NCBI RefSeq assembly: GCF_019565455.1
Contig: NZ_CP067377.1
Coordinates: 3,354,001-3,418,000 of the forward strand
Length of the DNA stretch: 64,000 nt
Source of the DNA: Flavobacterium oreochromis
Lineage (GTDB): Bacteria; Bacteroidota; Bacteroidia; Flavobacteriales; Flavobacteriaceae
Direction: 5' to 3'
Numbering within the stretch: position 1 is the first letter of the stretch; every line of letters starts with the position of its first letter. The position numbers and the translations under genes were made by a program. The notes under the pieces were generated by a model that saw only the letters and a list, made by a program, of their open reading frames with translations, was not told the DNA's origin and did not search any database. Below are positions 16,580 through 25,599 of the stretch, piece after piece.

Positions 16580-19500
16580 TTATATAACCTCAATCCTTAA
16601 ATTAGGATTTCCAAACAAGTGCATTGCTAGTCTCCCTTCTGCTACATAATATGCGTTTGAATTTGACTCTTTGTATCTTGCTAATTCATTATTGGCATAA
16701 AAAACTGCTTCACTTATATAAACACCTGTTTTAAATTTTTTAATAAACTCATCAAACCAAAACTCGGGGATAGTAACTTCTAATCCCCAACATGGAGCAA
16801 TTACACTCTTATATCCTAGTTCTATAATTTCATGCACCAACGAAATAACGCTATTAGAGAAAAAGTTTTTATCCATTTTACCAGAATGACAAACAAATAA
16901 TATTGCTACATCACCCTTGCCAAACAATACCTTATTCGAGATTATCGCACTGTAGTTTTCTTGACTCTCATAGATAGCTTTAAACGATGACCCATTTAAT
17001 TCTCCATGAGCAAAGAAAATATTTATATTTGAATCTATTGACTCTAAATCGATACTAGTTATTGTTTTTACATTATTTACTTCTAAAACAGGTTTTAATT
17101 TCTCATAACCATAACTTATTGCAGGGTCTGCTGCTTCTAATGGAACCCAACAAGTAGAAGTAAAATCTTTCTTTATTATAAATTCTTTATTATTTTCAAT
17201 AAACCACTCTAATAAAATTACATTAGTTAATTTATATTTTGAACCTAGAAAATCTCCATTGTCTACTATCAAATTAATTGGATAATTAATTAAATCTAAA
17301 CTTGTTGAAATTAAAATTTCATCATATTCAAAGTTTAACTCCAAATTTGTAAAAGATAAGTCATTTAGGAGTTTGTTATAAGCACTTTCTTGTTCACTAA
17401 TATCAAAATAATTCTTAGAATTAAAGTAAAAATTTTCTTTATTCTTGAGCCAACTATTCATCTTATCAGCATTCCATTCTCTTGGCTTTCTTATCAAAAA
17501 ATCTCCGCCAGAATTTATCAATAAATAGTAAACTTCTTTATTTGATTCAAACAAATAAACATAAAGCTGATTTTCTTTTATCTTAATTTTACTTTTGATA
17601 AATTCAAAATAATTATCAATAAAATTTAAATCACTATTATCCTGTATAAATGGTACTAGAGTATTTTTTTCAAAATATGAGTTCTTATAAATTAGTCTAA
17701 TGTCATTTGCAATTAAACCAGATAACAAAATGCTTTCAATGTCATTGTTTGTTATTCCTTGTTGAATAAGATTATGCATATCTAATTCGAGGTTTTGATT
17801 TTCAAAAATATAATCAGAAAATGATATAGTATTTAATGATTTTTTTATGGCTTCTATAAAATTATTTTTCAGATTTTCATCAGAAAAATGTTTTTCTTTT
17901 ATTGGTAAGAAATATTCTTGGTCTACTTTACTTTCAAGTAACTCAATGAATTTATCTACATCAAATTTTTCGTTTACAAAACCATCATTAATTAACCTCT
18001 TGATATTGTAAAAATAATTTAACCAAGGTAAAATCCCCTTTTCTTTATACTTAAGAATTTTGTTAACACTTTTGTTAAAATAAGTAAAAGAATCTTCAAT
18101 TAACGAATCCCTATTTTTGATATTTGCATTTAAAAATGCTGATAAGTAATAACTTAAATGAATTTTTTGTTCATCATAGTCTTTAAGTTTGATTGATTTT
18201 AGAAAGTTAAAAACACTTTTAATTAAATGGGTTGAATAAATATTTCTTGAGAATTTTAAGATATTAAAAAACACTTCAACAATTTCTGAATAAGTTAAGT
18301 TTTCTTCAATCGATAATGAAGTTATATATAAACATCCATAAACAGTTGCATCAAATATATTTTTCTGTTGTTCAGAACATAAAAATAGAATTCCCCAACC
18401 TCTATAAACTTTTTTTTCTTGAATTGAAATTAAGAGAATTTCTTCTGAAAGGTTTCTGGCTGTTTGATAATGATTGTTAAAATTCAATGCAGATATAATA
18501 TTGTTAACAGCACTATAAAATTCAAAATGTAAAAAATATTTTTCCTTAAAATTTTTTATAATACTCAATGATAATAAAAAATTTTGAAAATCATCAGGAG
18601 AATATCTGGTAATTGTAACAGTAGATAATATTTTAAGATTAAAAGTTATTATCTGTTTTTCTTCAATTTTGGTAAAAATTGAATCTGATTTAAATTCCGA
18701 AATTCTAATTAAATTTTTATCCCCAATTAATTTATCCATTAATTTCATAACATTATCACTTTCAAATTTTACGGTATTAAAAGTTTTTGTACTCTTAATT
18801 TTTATACCTCCGAGTTCATTCAGTGTATTAGTAAAATAATGAATTAAATGGGCAAATCCTCTTATATTAATTTTTTGAAAAGACCTTGAAATTTCAAATC
18901 TATTCAAGCTAAAGTCATATTTACAGTGAGCTAATAAATTAAAAATATCCGTTAAATAATATTGAATGGATTTATCAATTTTTTTAATTTCATTATCATT
19001 ATAAGAATTATAATATTGCTCTTTTAACACAGAATTCAGTTGATGAATTTTAGCTTCAATATTTTCATTTTCATCCACATAATCACAAACATCAATATAT
19101 AATTGCATTAAAGTTGAATTAGGGAAAACAGAAACCTCTTTCCAATATAGTTTATTTAATATTTCAACAACTGGTAAAGGATTATATTGAAAATTAATAA
19201 AAACATCATTAAACTCATCCTCATTTTCATAGTATCTAAATTTATTGTAGATAGAAGTTTTTTGATTTTTAGAATTATAATTTATCCTTGCTCTTTGAAA
19301 TTCCCCAGTTACAAAATAATTTTTCAGTAATCTCTTATCAAAGACACTTATTCCATTTAGAAACATTCCTGAAAAAAGAGAATAGTTTATTAACACTATT
19401 GGCAAAATACTTTTGATATCATTTGATTCCTTTAAAAATTCTATTTTTCCTGGAATCCTCTCAATGTGTTCATTTATATAATTTAGCGAAATAGCAATCT

Positions 19501-20881
19501 CAGAGAATTCAATAGGCATTTTCTCTAATAGAACAATTTCAATTAGCAGTATGTAATCTCTTAGCTCATAAATAATATTATTCTCAAATCCTTTTTCATT
19601 GTTTTCTATCAAATCAAATTTATATCCATTGTCTATATTTAGTCCTTCAATTAATTCATTTTTAAAACTAAGTATTTGATCTTCTATTTTAACATTAACA
19701 TATTCAAAAATGCTTTCTAACAATAAATCAACATTTGGTGAACTTAATAAGGAAAATGATAAATATATTGTTTCATCAAAACAAAATAATGGTTTTCTCC
19801 AAAAATAAGGCTCTTTGTCTGTCTCTGTTATTGCATCAATAATTTTACCAATGGAATCTTTTTCTACGGAGCTTAAATAAAATATTGCATCTATTAAATC
19901 TTGTTTTTTTATTTTGTACGCCAGTGAATTATTTTCTGCATTAAAGTGTTTTCTAATTTGATGATTAATAATTCTTTCTATGTAAATTATTATTTGATAA
20001 ATATCTATTAATTTCAAATTATCAAAGTAAGAAAGAATTATGTTTTCAATATATTTATCTGTTTTTAAATACCTAGAAAAATCCAATGATTCATTATCAT
20101 CTTGTTGATTAGATTTTTTAAATTGTACATTACAAATATTGCCTTTTACAACTTCTAAGTCTAGTATGGTGTTCTTAATAAAATTGAATTTTTTATTATG
20201 TTTATGTGTAAATGCCCTATATTCATTGATATGATTTCTATCTCTTATATCTGAAGTAGTTATAAAAGTTTTAATTTTTTTGAATTCTTCTGAAATTGTA
20301 ATTTTCGTTTTGTTAAATTCTTCATCAATCAATATTGAACCTCTTTCTTCTATAAGAATTTCGTAGAAAGATTTAAAGCTATGTAAATTACTTGCAAAGT
20401 GCCATACTACATAAAAATTTTTCTCTTCTTCAGGTAAACATTTTTTTATATCCTGCTTACTTTTAAGATAATTCTCAAGTATAAATATTAATATATTAAG
20501 AATATCACCTCCTCTCTCCAAGATATCTTTTGCATTAATCTCAACATTTTCATTATTATTATATTTTATAAAAGCAAGACTCTCAGTATTAATAGATAAA
20601 GTTTCTCCTTCAAGAGCTTGCTTAAAAATATCAGAGTATGCTTTTAGTTGAATCTGGTTTATAGAATTGTATATAAAGTCTAAGATTTCTTGTTTATTAC
20701 TAAATGTAGAGAAAACACTTAATATTTTATTTACACTTTTTACATATATGTTATTGCATTCTATAGAGAAATTTATAAAATCCTGATTTTCTTTATTTAT
20801 GCTTTGAAAATCTATTTTCTGAAGTATTTCATCTGTTTTAAAATCAAACGAAAATGGATTTGGAAATTCGATTTCTATCAT
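16580..20881 (-). CDS. Large CHAT-domain (caspase-like) protease
   Basis: A 1433-residue protein without signal peptide. Its last roughly 200 residues form a CHAT domain, a caspase/separase-type cysteine protease fold. The catalytic histidine is His1292 (NIFFAHGELNG) and the cysteine Cys1331 (AILFVCHSGK), 39 residues apart. Then follow GYKSVIAPCWGLEV, YISEAVFYANNELARY and a terminal MHLFGNPNLRI, all normal CHAT features. The first 1200 residues are Asn-, Ile- and Lys-rich and mostly alpha-helical. I recognise no named domain in them; degenerate helical repeats are possible. It is a monocistronic gene in an accessory stretch beside gene relics. CHAT proteases with long helical N-terminal parts act in bacterial immunity and cell-death systems. 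That role is an inference here, as are the trigger and substrate. The frame is intact over 4.3 kb. Confidence 0.85.
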   Translation of the reverse strand: MIEIEFPNPFSFDFKTDEILQKIDFQSINKENQDFINFSIECNNIYVKSVNKILSVFSTFSNKQEILDFIYNSINQIQLKAYSDIFKQALEGETLSINTESLAFIKYNNNENVEINAKDILERGGDILNILIFILENYLKSKQDIKKCLPEEEKNFYVVWHFASNLHSFKSFYEILIEERGSILIDEEFNKTKITISEEFKKIKTFITTSDIRDRNHINEYRAFTHKHNKKFNFIKNTILDLEVVKGNICNVQFKKSNQQDDNESLDFSRYLKTDKYIENIILSYFDNLKLIDIYQIIIYIERIINHQIRKHFNAENNSLAYKIKKQDLIDAIFYLSSVEKDSIGKIIDAITETDKEPYFWRKPLFCFDETIYLSFSLLSSPNVDLLLESIFEYVNVKIEDQILSFKNELIEGLNIDNGYKFDLIENNEKGFENNIIYELRDYILLIEIVLLEKMPIEFSEIAISLNYINEHIERIPGKIEFLKESNDIKSILPIVLINYSLFSGMFLNGISVFDKRLLKNYFVTGEFQRARINYNSKNQKTSIYNKFRYYENEDEFNDVFINFQYNPLPVVEILNKLYWKEVSVFPNSTLMQLYIDVCDYVDENENIEAKIHQLNSVLKEQYYNSYNDNEIKKIDKSIQYYLTDIFNLLAHCKYDFSLNRFEISRSFQKINIRGFAHLIHYFTNTLNELGGIKIKSTKTFNTVKFESDNVMKLMDKLIGDKNLIRISEFKSDSIFTKIEEKQIITFNLKILSTVTITRYSPDDFQNFLLSLSIIKNFKEKYFLHFEFYSAVNNIISALNFNNHYQTARNLSEEILLISIQEKKVYRGWGILFLCSEQQKNIFDATVYGCLYITSLSIEENLTYSEIVEVFFNILKFSRNIYSTHLIKSVFNFLKSIKLKDYDEQKIHLSYYLSAFLNANIKNRDSLIEDSFTYFNKSVNKILKYKEKGILPWLNYFYNIKRLINDGFVNEKFDVDKFIELLESKVDQEYFLPIKEKHFSDENLKNNFIEAIKKSLNTISFSDYIFENQNLELDMHNLIQQGITNNDIESILLSGLIANDIRLIYKNSYFEKNTLVPFIQDNSDLNFIDNYFEFIKSKIKIKENQLYVYLFESNKEVYYLLINSGGDFLIRKPREWNADKMNSWLKNKENFYFNSKNYFDISEQESAYNKLLNDLSFTNLELNFEYDEILISTSLDLINYPINLIVDNGDFLGSKYKLTNVILLEWFIENNKEFIIKKDFTSTCWVPLEAADPAISYGYEKLKPVLEVNNVKTITSIDLESIDSNINIFFAHGELNGSSFKAIYESQENYSAIISNKVLFGKGDVAILFVCHSGKMDKNFFSNSVISLVHEIIELGYKSVIAPCWGLEVTIPEFWFDEFIKKFKTGVYISEAVFYANNELARYKESNSNAYYVAEGRLAMHLFGNPNLRIEVI

Positions 20882-21210
20882 TTTATTATTTTTTCATTTT
20901 ATTTGATGTAAAATATTTAAATCAAAAATACATTATGGTTTCAAGTAAAAATAATATATACTGATGCAGAGAGCAAAAAAATCTATAATTAAATAGTAAG
21001 TTTTTTTAATATACTAAATAGTATTTTATTTGTTTGTTAGTAAAATTTAAGTATTTAATTCTCCGTTTAGCAAGAAGCACAAATTATACACAACAAAATA
21101 ATTGCAACTAGTAATCTGTGTCCACAACAGTAGCACATAAAGTAATTTATCCATCAAAAAAAAAAAATTAAAAAACTCGCTTACAACCATTTCCACAAAT
21201 CCCACTAAAT
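20882..21210. other. AT-rich gap upstream of the CHAT gene
   Basis: On the minus strand TATTTTTG (20930-20923) matches the -7 element TAnnTTTG and would give a short leader of about 35 bases for the CHAT gene; no convincing -33 element was found. An A-run lies at about 21159. Nothing else was recognised except the start of the 25-base repeat at 21187. Confidence 0.35.
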
Positions 21211-21211
21211 A
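21187..21211. repeat. 25-base repeat, copy 1
   Basis: CCATTTCCACAAATCCCACT followed by AAATA. It matches 22928-22952 at 24 of 25 positions. Read on the minus strand it encodes FSGICGNG, and the other copy FSGIRGNG, each running to a stop within about seven codons. It may be the decayed 3' end of a duplicated gene. The element ends at the first base of the relic start codon at 21211. Confidence 0.6.
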
Positions 21212-21474
21212 TGAAATCCTTATTAAAAGATTTACATCAAGCAGCTACCATTTTATCTAAATATACAGGAGGTTATTCAGTGAAATATACCTCAGCGGAA
21301 GCATTTCATAAAGACCTTGTAAACAAAATACAAAAGCTATAAGGCGGTGATAAAAGTGTACTACCCCAATTATGGCATTGGTTTGCTCCTACTTGTCAAT
21401 GGGATGATTATGTTGGTGATGTTGCATTAGGGGAACAACTATTTCAAAAGTTAGAAAGGTTAGTAAAAACTTGA
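21211..21474 (+). pseudogene. Small hypothetical gene with in-frame stop (relic)
   Basis: ATG 21211 opens 43 codons (MKSLLKDLHQAATILSKYTG...), then TAA at 21340-21342. The same frame then continues for 43 more codons (GGDKSVLPQLWHWFAPTCQW...LFQKLERLVKT) to TGA 21472-21474. Together they would make a compact protein of about 87 residues with a Trp-rich centre. A second, shorter and more decayed copy of the C-terminal half lies at 22338-22417, which supports the reading that this was once a coding sequence. Family not recognised. Confidence 0.6.
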
Positions 21475-21561
21475 TAAATCTAACACCTATTTCTTATTCA
21501 TTTAACGAATTAATTATATTTTAGTTTTTATATAAACAAACAAAAAAGCTTTAAAATAGAA

Positions 21562-22128
21562 ATGAGAAAAATAATTTTAATATACTTTTCAATCATAAGT
21601 ATTTCTTGTAAGAACAAAAACATATCTGAAATAACCGACAAGAATCATATTGTTTCAGATAAAGAAATTTATAGTTTTTTGAGTTCTATTTTAAAGAATC
21701 AAACGAAATCCATTACAAAATGTAATAATGATGATGTTCTTGAATTTGTTCAAGAAAATAAAGAATTGAAGAGTATGCTCACTGAAAAAGATTTGGTGTA
21801 TATAAAAAAACAAATAGGAAACGAAAATAAATTCTCTATTAATTCAGAATATTTAAATGATTACGATGTTATTCCAGAAGGAAAATTAAAAAAAATGTTT
21901 CGTGAAAATAGAAATCTAAACACTTTTTGGAAAGAATTTGAAAACGAATATGAAACTGAATCGTTTTTTTCTATAAGCTTGCCAATATTCTCATTAAACA
22001 AAGAAATTGTAATAATCACTACTGAAGTTTTACATAAAGAAGGATTTAAAGCTCGAGGAAAACAAGTTTATAGAAAAGTAAATGGAGAATGGAAACTTTA
22101 TAAAAATTTCACAACATCAATCAGCTAA
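21562..22128 (+). CDS. Lipoprotein of unknown function
   Basis: A 188-residue protein. The N-terminus MRKIILIYFSIISISCKNKN is a lipoprotein signal with a lipobox-like SISC; the Cys at 16 would be lipidated, leaving the protein in the outer or inner membrane. The mature part is charged. Its C-terminal half (PIFSLNKEIVIITTEVLHKE...GKQVYRKVNGEWKLYKN) looks like a beta-rich domain such as those of small Bacteroidota lipoproteins that monitor or bind ligands. No family was assigned. It is a single gene between two relic-containing gaps. Confidence 0.7.
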   Translation: MRKIILIYFSIISISCKNKNISEITDKNHIVSDKEIYSFLSSILKNQTKSITKCNNDDVLEFVQENKELKSMLTEKDLVYIKKQIGNENKFSINSEYLNDYDVIPEGKLKKMFRENRNLNTFWKEFENEYETESFFSISLPIFSLNKEIVIITTEVLHKEGFKARGKQVYRKVNGEWKLYKNFTTSIS

Positions 22129-22204
22129 AATAATTAAAACTCATTATTAAAGTAATAACATAAAATGAGTTTCGAAGCAATAGTAATACAGAATATATAT
22201 AACC

Positions 22205-22330
22205 ATAAAAACAAATTAAAAAGAAAAGACGCTTCGTGCCTCAGCGTGACAAGATTGCGTGTAGAGGTATCGAACTTTTTTACCCTACAGTTTGTCAATC
22301 TGACGCAGGAAGATTCTAAAAAAGCTTAAC
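22205..22330. repeat. Degenerate dispersed repeat (MITE-core-like)
   Basis: TGCCTCAGCGTGACAAGATT (22230-22249) and ACAGTTTGTCAATCTGACGC (22288-22307), followed by AGGAAGATTCT. Similar cores (CAGTTTGTCACTCCGACG..., GAAGTGACAAGATTT) occur inside the element at 31829-31965, but the AAAGAGG...TCC ends are not recognisable here. Probably a decayed copy. Confidence 0.45.
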
Positions 22331-22337
22331 TTGATTG

Positions 22338-22417
22338 CAATGCTTACTTCTCAATGGGATGATTTTGTTGGTGCTGTTGCATTAGGTGAACAACTATTTT
22401 AAAAGTTAGAAAGATTG
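22338..22417 (+). pseudogene. Second relic of the small gene at 21211
   Basis: In one frame it reads AMLTSQWDDFVGAVALGEQLF, stop, KLERL, against TCQWDDYVGDVALGEQLFQKLERL in the first relic. The first half of the gene is missing. This shows an old duplication or replacement around the lipoprotein gene. Confidence 0.6.
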
Positions 22418-22525
22418 TTTTCAATCGAAGATAGCTAACCGTGGTAGAAAATATTTATAAGTTAAAGCGAAATATACTTTGATAGCTAGTTTTAAACTAT
22501 ATTTGAAACCAATAAAAAACAAATA

Positions 22526-22852
22526 ATGGAATATTTAATAATAACTTTTTGTGCAATTATATTTTTAATATCAATCATAATGTTTATCAAATTATTAAGT
22601 GGAAAAGTTATTCTAGAAACTAAAGCTGAATATACTAATCATACTTTAATCATTGAAAAAACAGGTTATTATTCACTTTGGGTATTTGGTGAAATTTTTA
22701 CGAACCCTGATTTAGAAAAATTCAACACTAAAATTACTGATGAAAAATTTAAAAAAATTTTGGAGATACCTGCTTTATTCAGACCAACTGTAACTGATGT
22801 GGAAACAGGATCTCTGCAATTAAAATATTTTTATTTTACAAAAGTGATTTAA
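22526..22852 (+). CDS. Small single-pass membrane protein, hypothetical
   Basis: 108 residues. The N-terminus MEYLIITFCAIIFLISIIMFIKLL is one membrane span. The remaining 80 residues form a soluble domain with alternating hydrophobic strands (VILETKAEYTNHTLIIEKTGYYSLWVFGEIF) and would face the periplasm or cytoplasm. No family recognised. The frame is clean and the start is the only plausible one. It lies alone between the relic and the acetyltransferase gene. Confidence 0.6.
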   Translation: MEYLIITFCAIIFLISIIMFIKLLSGKVILETKAEYTNHTLIIEKTGYYSLWVFGEIFTNPDLEKFNTKITDEKFKKILEIPALFRPTVTDVETGSLQLKYFYFTKVI

Positions 22853-22927
22853 TTTATTTTTACCAATAAAAACAGGACACAAAATATATCTTAACTTCAA
22901 AAATCAAATTAAAAGTAATCCTTAGAG

Positions 22928-22952
22928 CCATTTCCACGAATCCCACTAAATA
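22928..22952. repeat. 25-base repeat, copy 2
   Basis: CCATTTCCACGAATCCCACT followed by AAATA; 24 of 25 positions match 21187-21211. On the minus strand it reads FSGIRGNGSKDYF and then a stop. Confidence 0.6.
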
Positions 22953-23014
22953 CACTAGCCCGTTGTAGTAATGATTTTTAAAAAAAGCTTTTTAAATAAT
23001 CTAATGAAATAATA

Positions 23015-23644
23015 ATGAAAAAAATTGACTTAGCTAACTGGAAAAGAAAAGAACATTTTGAATTTTTCTCTAAAATGACCAGTCCAATTTTCGGAATAGT
23101 TACCGAAGTTGACTGCGATGAATGCTATAAGAATTCTAAAAAGAATGGCAAATCTTTCTTTGCAATGTATTTACATAAATCAATGATTGCTGTTAACTCT
23201 GTTAACGAACTAAAATATAGGATTATTGAGGATGAAATAATAGAATTCGAAAAAATTCATGCAGGAATAACTATAGGAAGAGATGATGAAACTTTTGGCT
23301 TTGGTTTTGTTAATTTTTCTCAAGATTTTGAAACTTTTAATATCGAATTACAAAATGAAATTTTAGCTGTTAAAAGTTGTTCTGGTTTAAGACTTAATGA
23401 TGATGATATTAAAAAAGATTTAATCAGACATTCAACTGTTCCTTGGAATTCATTTAGTGGATTACTACACCCAACTAATTTTTATCAAAAAGAATCTGTC
23501 CCAAAAATTACTTTTGGAAAGTTTACAATTAGAGAAGGGAAAAAAATGCTTCCTATTTCTATAGAAGCTCATCATGGATTAGTGGATGGTTTTCATATTG
23601 CAAAGTATTTAAATGAATTCCAAAATCAACTTAATAAAGAATAA
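23015..23644 (+). CDS. Chloramphenicol acetyltransferase-like protein (CatA family)
   Basis: A 209-residue trimeric-type acetyltransferase that would transfer acetyl from acetyl-CoA to a hydroxyl acceptor. The start KKIDLANWKRKEHFEFFSKM matches CatA enzymes (D..W.R..HF..F). The active-site motif is AHHGLVDGFHIAKYL (consensus HHxxxDGxH), preceded by the substrate loop WNSFSGLLHPTNFY and FGKFTIREGKKMLPIS. The catalytic histidine is present. Whether chloramphenicol is the substrate cannot be decided from sequence, since some CAT-like proteins have diverged. It is a single gene in the accessory region, consistent with acquisition. Confidence 0.82.
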   Translation: MKKIDLANWKRKEHFEFFSKMTSPIFGIVTEVDCDECYKNSKKNGKSFFAMYLHKSMIAVNSVNELKYRIIEDEIIEFEKIHAGITIGRDDETFGFGFVNFSQDFETFNIELQNEILAVKSCSGLRLNDDDIKKDLIRHSTVPWNSFSGLLHPTNFYQKESVPKITFGKFTIREGKKMLPISIEAHHGLVDGFHIAKYLNEFQNQLNKE

Positions 23645-23701
23645 TAGCTACTACTGATAAAAGTGATAACTCAAAACTTTTATTAAAGAACATAAAAAAC
23701 G

Positions 23702-23729
23702 ACCTCTTTAAAAGTTTTTTTAGAGAGGT
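23702..23729. terminator. Possible bidirectional terminator between convergent genes
   Basis: ACCTCT (23702-23707) and AGAGGT (23724-23729) enclose an A-run and T-run that extend the pairing. It lies between the acetyltransferase gene and proC, which converge. The remaining bases to 23914 are AT-rich without further features. Confidence 0.45.
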
Positions 23730-23914
23730 TACTATTCAAATAACAAAAAACAAATATTTTGAAACACTTCTTTGTTTCTATTATTTTAATAATTCTTCAC
23801 AAAATTCCTCCCTCTGTAATAATAGAAGTGATTACAACTAATTTTCTATTAACATTTGTTTTAAAATTGATCTTTAACAATAGTACAATATTATAAATTT
23901 CTTAAATACATTAT

Positions 23915-24714
23915 TTAGTCTCCTAACTCTATTGCTCTTTGATTTGCTTTTTTAATAGCCATAGCTACAATAGAATTCAAATTACTTTGATCAAAAACTG
24001 AAATTGCTTGCTCTGTTGTACCTCCTTTAGAAGCTACTTTTTTATCAACTCATCATTAGATAATCCAAAAGAAGCTTGTAAATTAACTGCTCCTAAAAAA
24101 GTTTGATGTACTAATAATTCTGCTTCAGCTGTAGAAAATCCCAATTCTTGAGCTACTTTTATCATAGCATTCATAAAATAAAAAACATAGGCTGGTCCGC
24201 TACCTGAAACAGCAGTTGCAGGATTAAGCATTTCTTCATTTTCAACATAAATAGATTTTCCTGTCGTATTAATCAAATTTTGAATAATAAATAGATCTTT
24301 TCTATCTGTTTTATCTGACGCTGAAAAAACAGTCATTCCTTGTCCTATTTGAGTTCCTAAATTAGGCATAGAACGTACTATTTTATCTACTTTTAACAAA
24401 TGAGTTATTTTTTTAATAGAAACACCAGCCATAACAGATAAAACAATCGTTTGCTTATTTAGTTTTCCTTCTAAGACCTGTGCTACTTTTTCAAATTCTT
24501 GTGGTTTTACTGCTAATATAACAATATCTATATCTTGGTTAAAAGGAAAGTTATCTATAGAAAAATTATCTAAGGGAATTGAAAAACAATCCTGAATTTT
24601 TGGCAATGTACGAGTGTAAACAAAGATATCTTCTTTTTTTATAAAATGTGATTTTATAAAACTCCCAACAAAAGTTTTTCCTAAATTACCATAACCTACT
24701 ATTGCTATTTTCAT
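23915..24714 (-). CDS. proC: Pyrroline-5-carboxylate reductase (frameshifted)
   Basis: Last step of proline synthesis, using NAD(P)H. The N-terminus MKIAIVGYGNLGKTFVGSF is the Rossmann loop; VILAVKPQEFEKVAQVL, VMAGVSI, VRSMPNLGTQIGQGMTVF and AVSGSGPAYVFYFMNAM are typical ProC motifs. After SNDELIKK the frame breaks in the T-run at 24038-24043. One base restored continues it with ASKGGTTEQAISVFDQSN...AIKKANQRAIELGD to the stop at 23915, the normal family end. The full protein would be about 266 residues. The 800-base span is one short of a codon multiple. Confidence 0.88.
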
Positions 24715-24764
24715 TCTTCCTATTGTTTAAAATTAAGTAAATTCTAAATAGTAAAATTTAATAC

Positions 24765-25384
24765 TTAAAAAATTTCAATACTTCCTTTTCCTTCGCGAAT
24801 TACTTCTGGTTCTGAACCTGATAAATCAATTACGGTTGAAGCATGATTATCACCATAACCACCATCAATAACTAAATCAACGATATTTTGCCACTTTTCA
24901 AAAATTAACTCAGGATCTGTTGTATATTCAATAATTTCATCCTCATCATGAATTGAGGTAGAAACAATAGGGTTTCCTAATTGTTTTACTATTTCAATAG
25001 CTATTGTATTATCAGGTACTCGAATACCTACTGTTGTTCTTTTTTAAACTCTTTTGGTAAATTATTGTTACCTGGCAAAATAAAAGTATATGGTCCTGGT
25101 AATGCTCTCTTTAAAATTTTAAAAGTAGATGTATCTATTTGTTTTATATAATCTGATATATGGCTTAGATCACTACATACAAATGAAAAATTTGCTTTTT
25201 CTAATTTTACTCCTTTAATTTTAGCAATTCGTTCTAAAGCTTTACTATTTGTAATATCACATCCTAAACCATAAACAGTATCCGTTGGATAAATTATAAG
25301 TCCGCCTTCTTTTAGAACTTTAATAACTTTTGCTATTTCCTTTTCATTAGGATTTTGAGGATAAATCTTTAGAAACTGAGCCAT
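24765..25384 (-). CDS. YciO/Sua5-YrdC family protein (frameshifted)
   Basis: A YrdC-like RNA-binding fold. [20 protein letters not shown] then [17 protein letters not shown] is the shared Sua5/YciO start; [11 protein letters not shown] follows. A one-base loss in the T-run at 25040-25045 breaks the frame after KEFKK. The restored frame reads [30 protein letters not shown], and ends [11 protein letters not shown] at 24765, giving about 206 residues. [12 protein letters not shown] favours the YciO branch over the TsaC branch, which is represented by a second gene at 44979. The function of YciO is less clear than that of TsaC. Confidence 0.8.
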
Positions 25385-25599
25385 ATTTTTTTTATTGATA
25401 TAGAGTTATAGTATAATAAACTTAAAAGATCAAAATTAAGTTAAAATTATTTCTTTTTTTATTTTATAAAATAAACTAAAAAGTCCTGTTTAAAAATTAT
25501 GATAAAAAAGGGATCCAAAAAAATCAAAACTTTATGTTTTCCAAAACATGAGAAGATCAAACTAGAGATTTATTTTTTTAGAAACCTTTTTTACACTAT

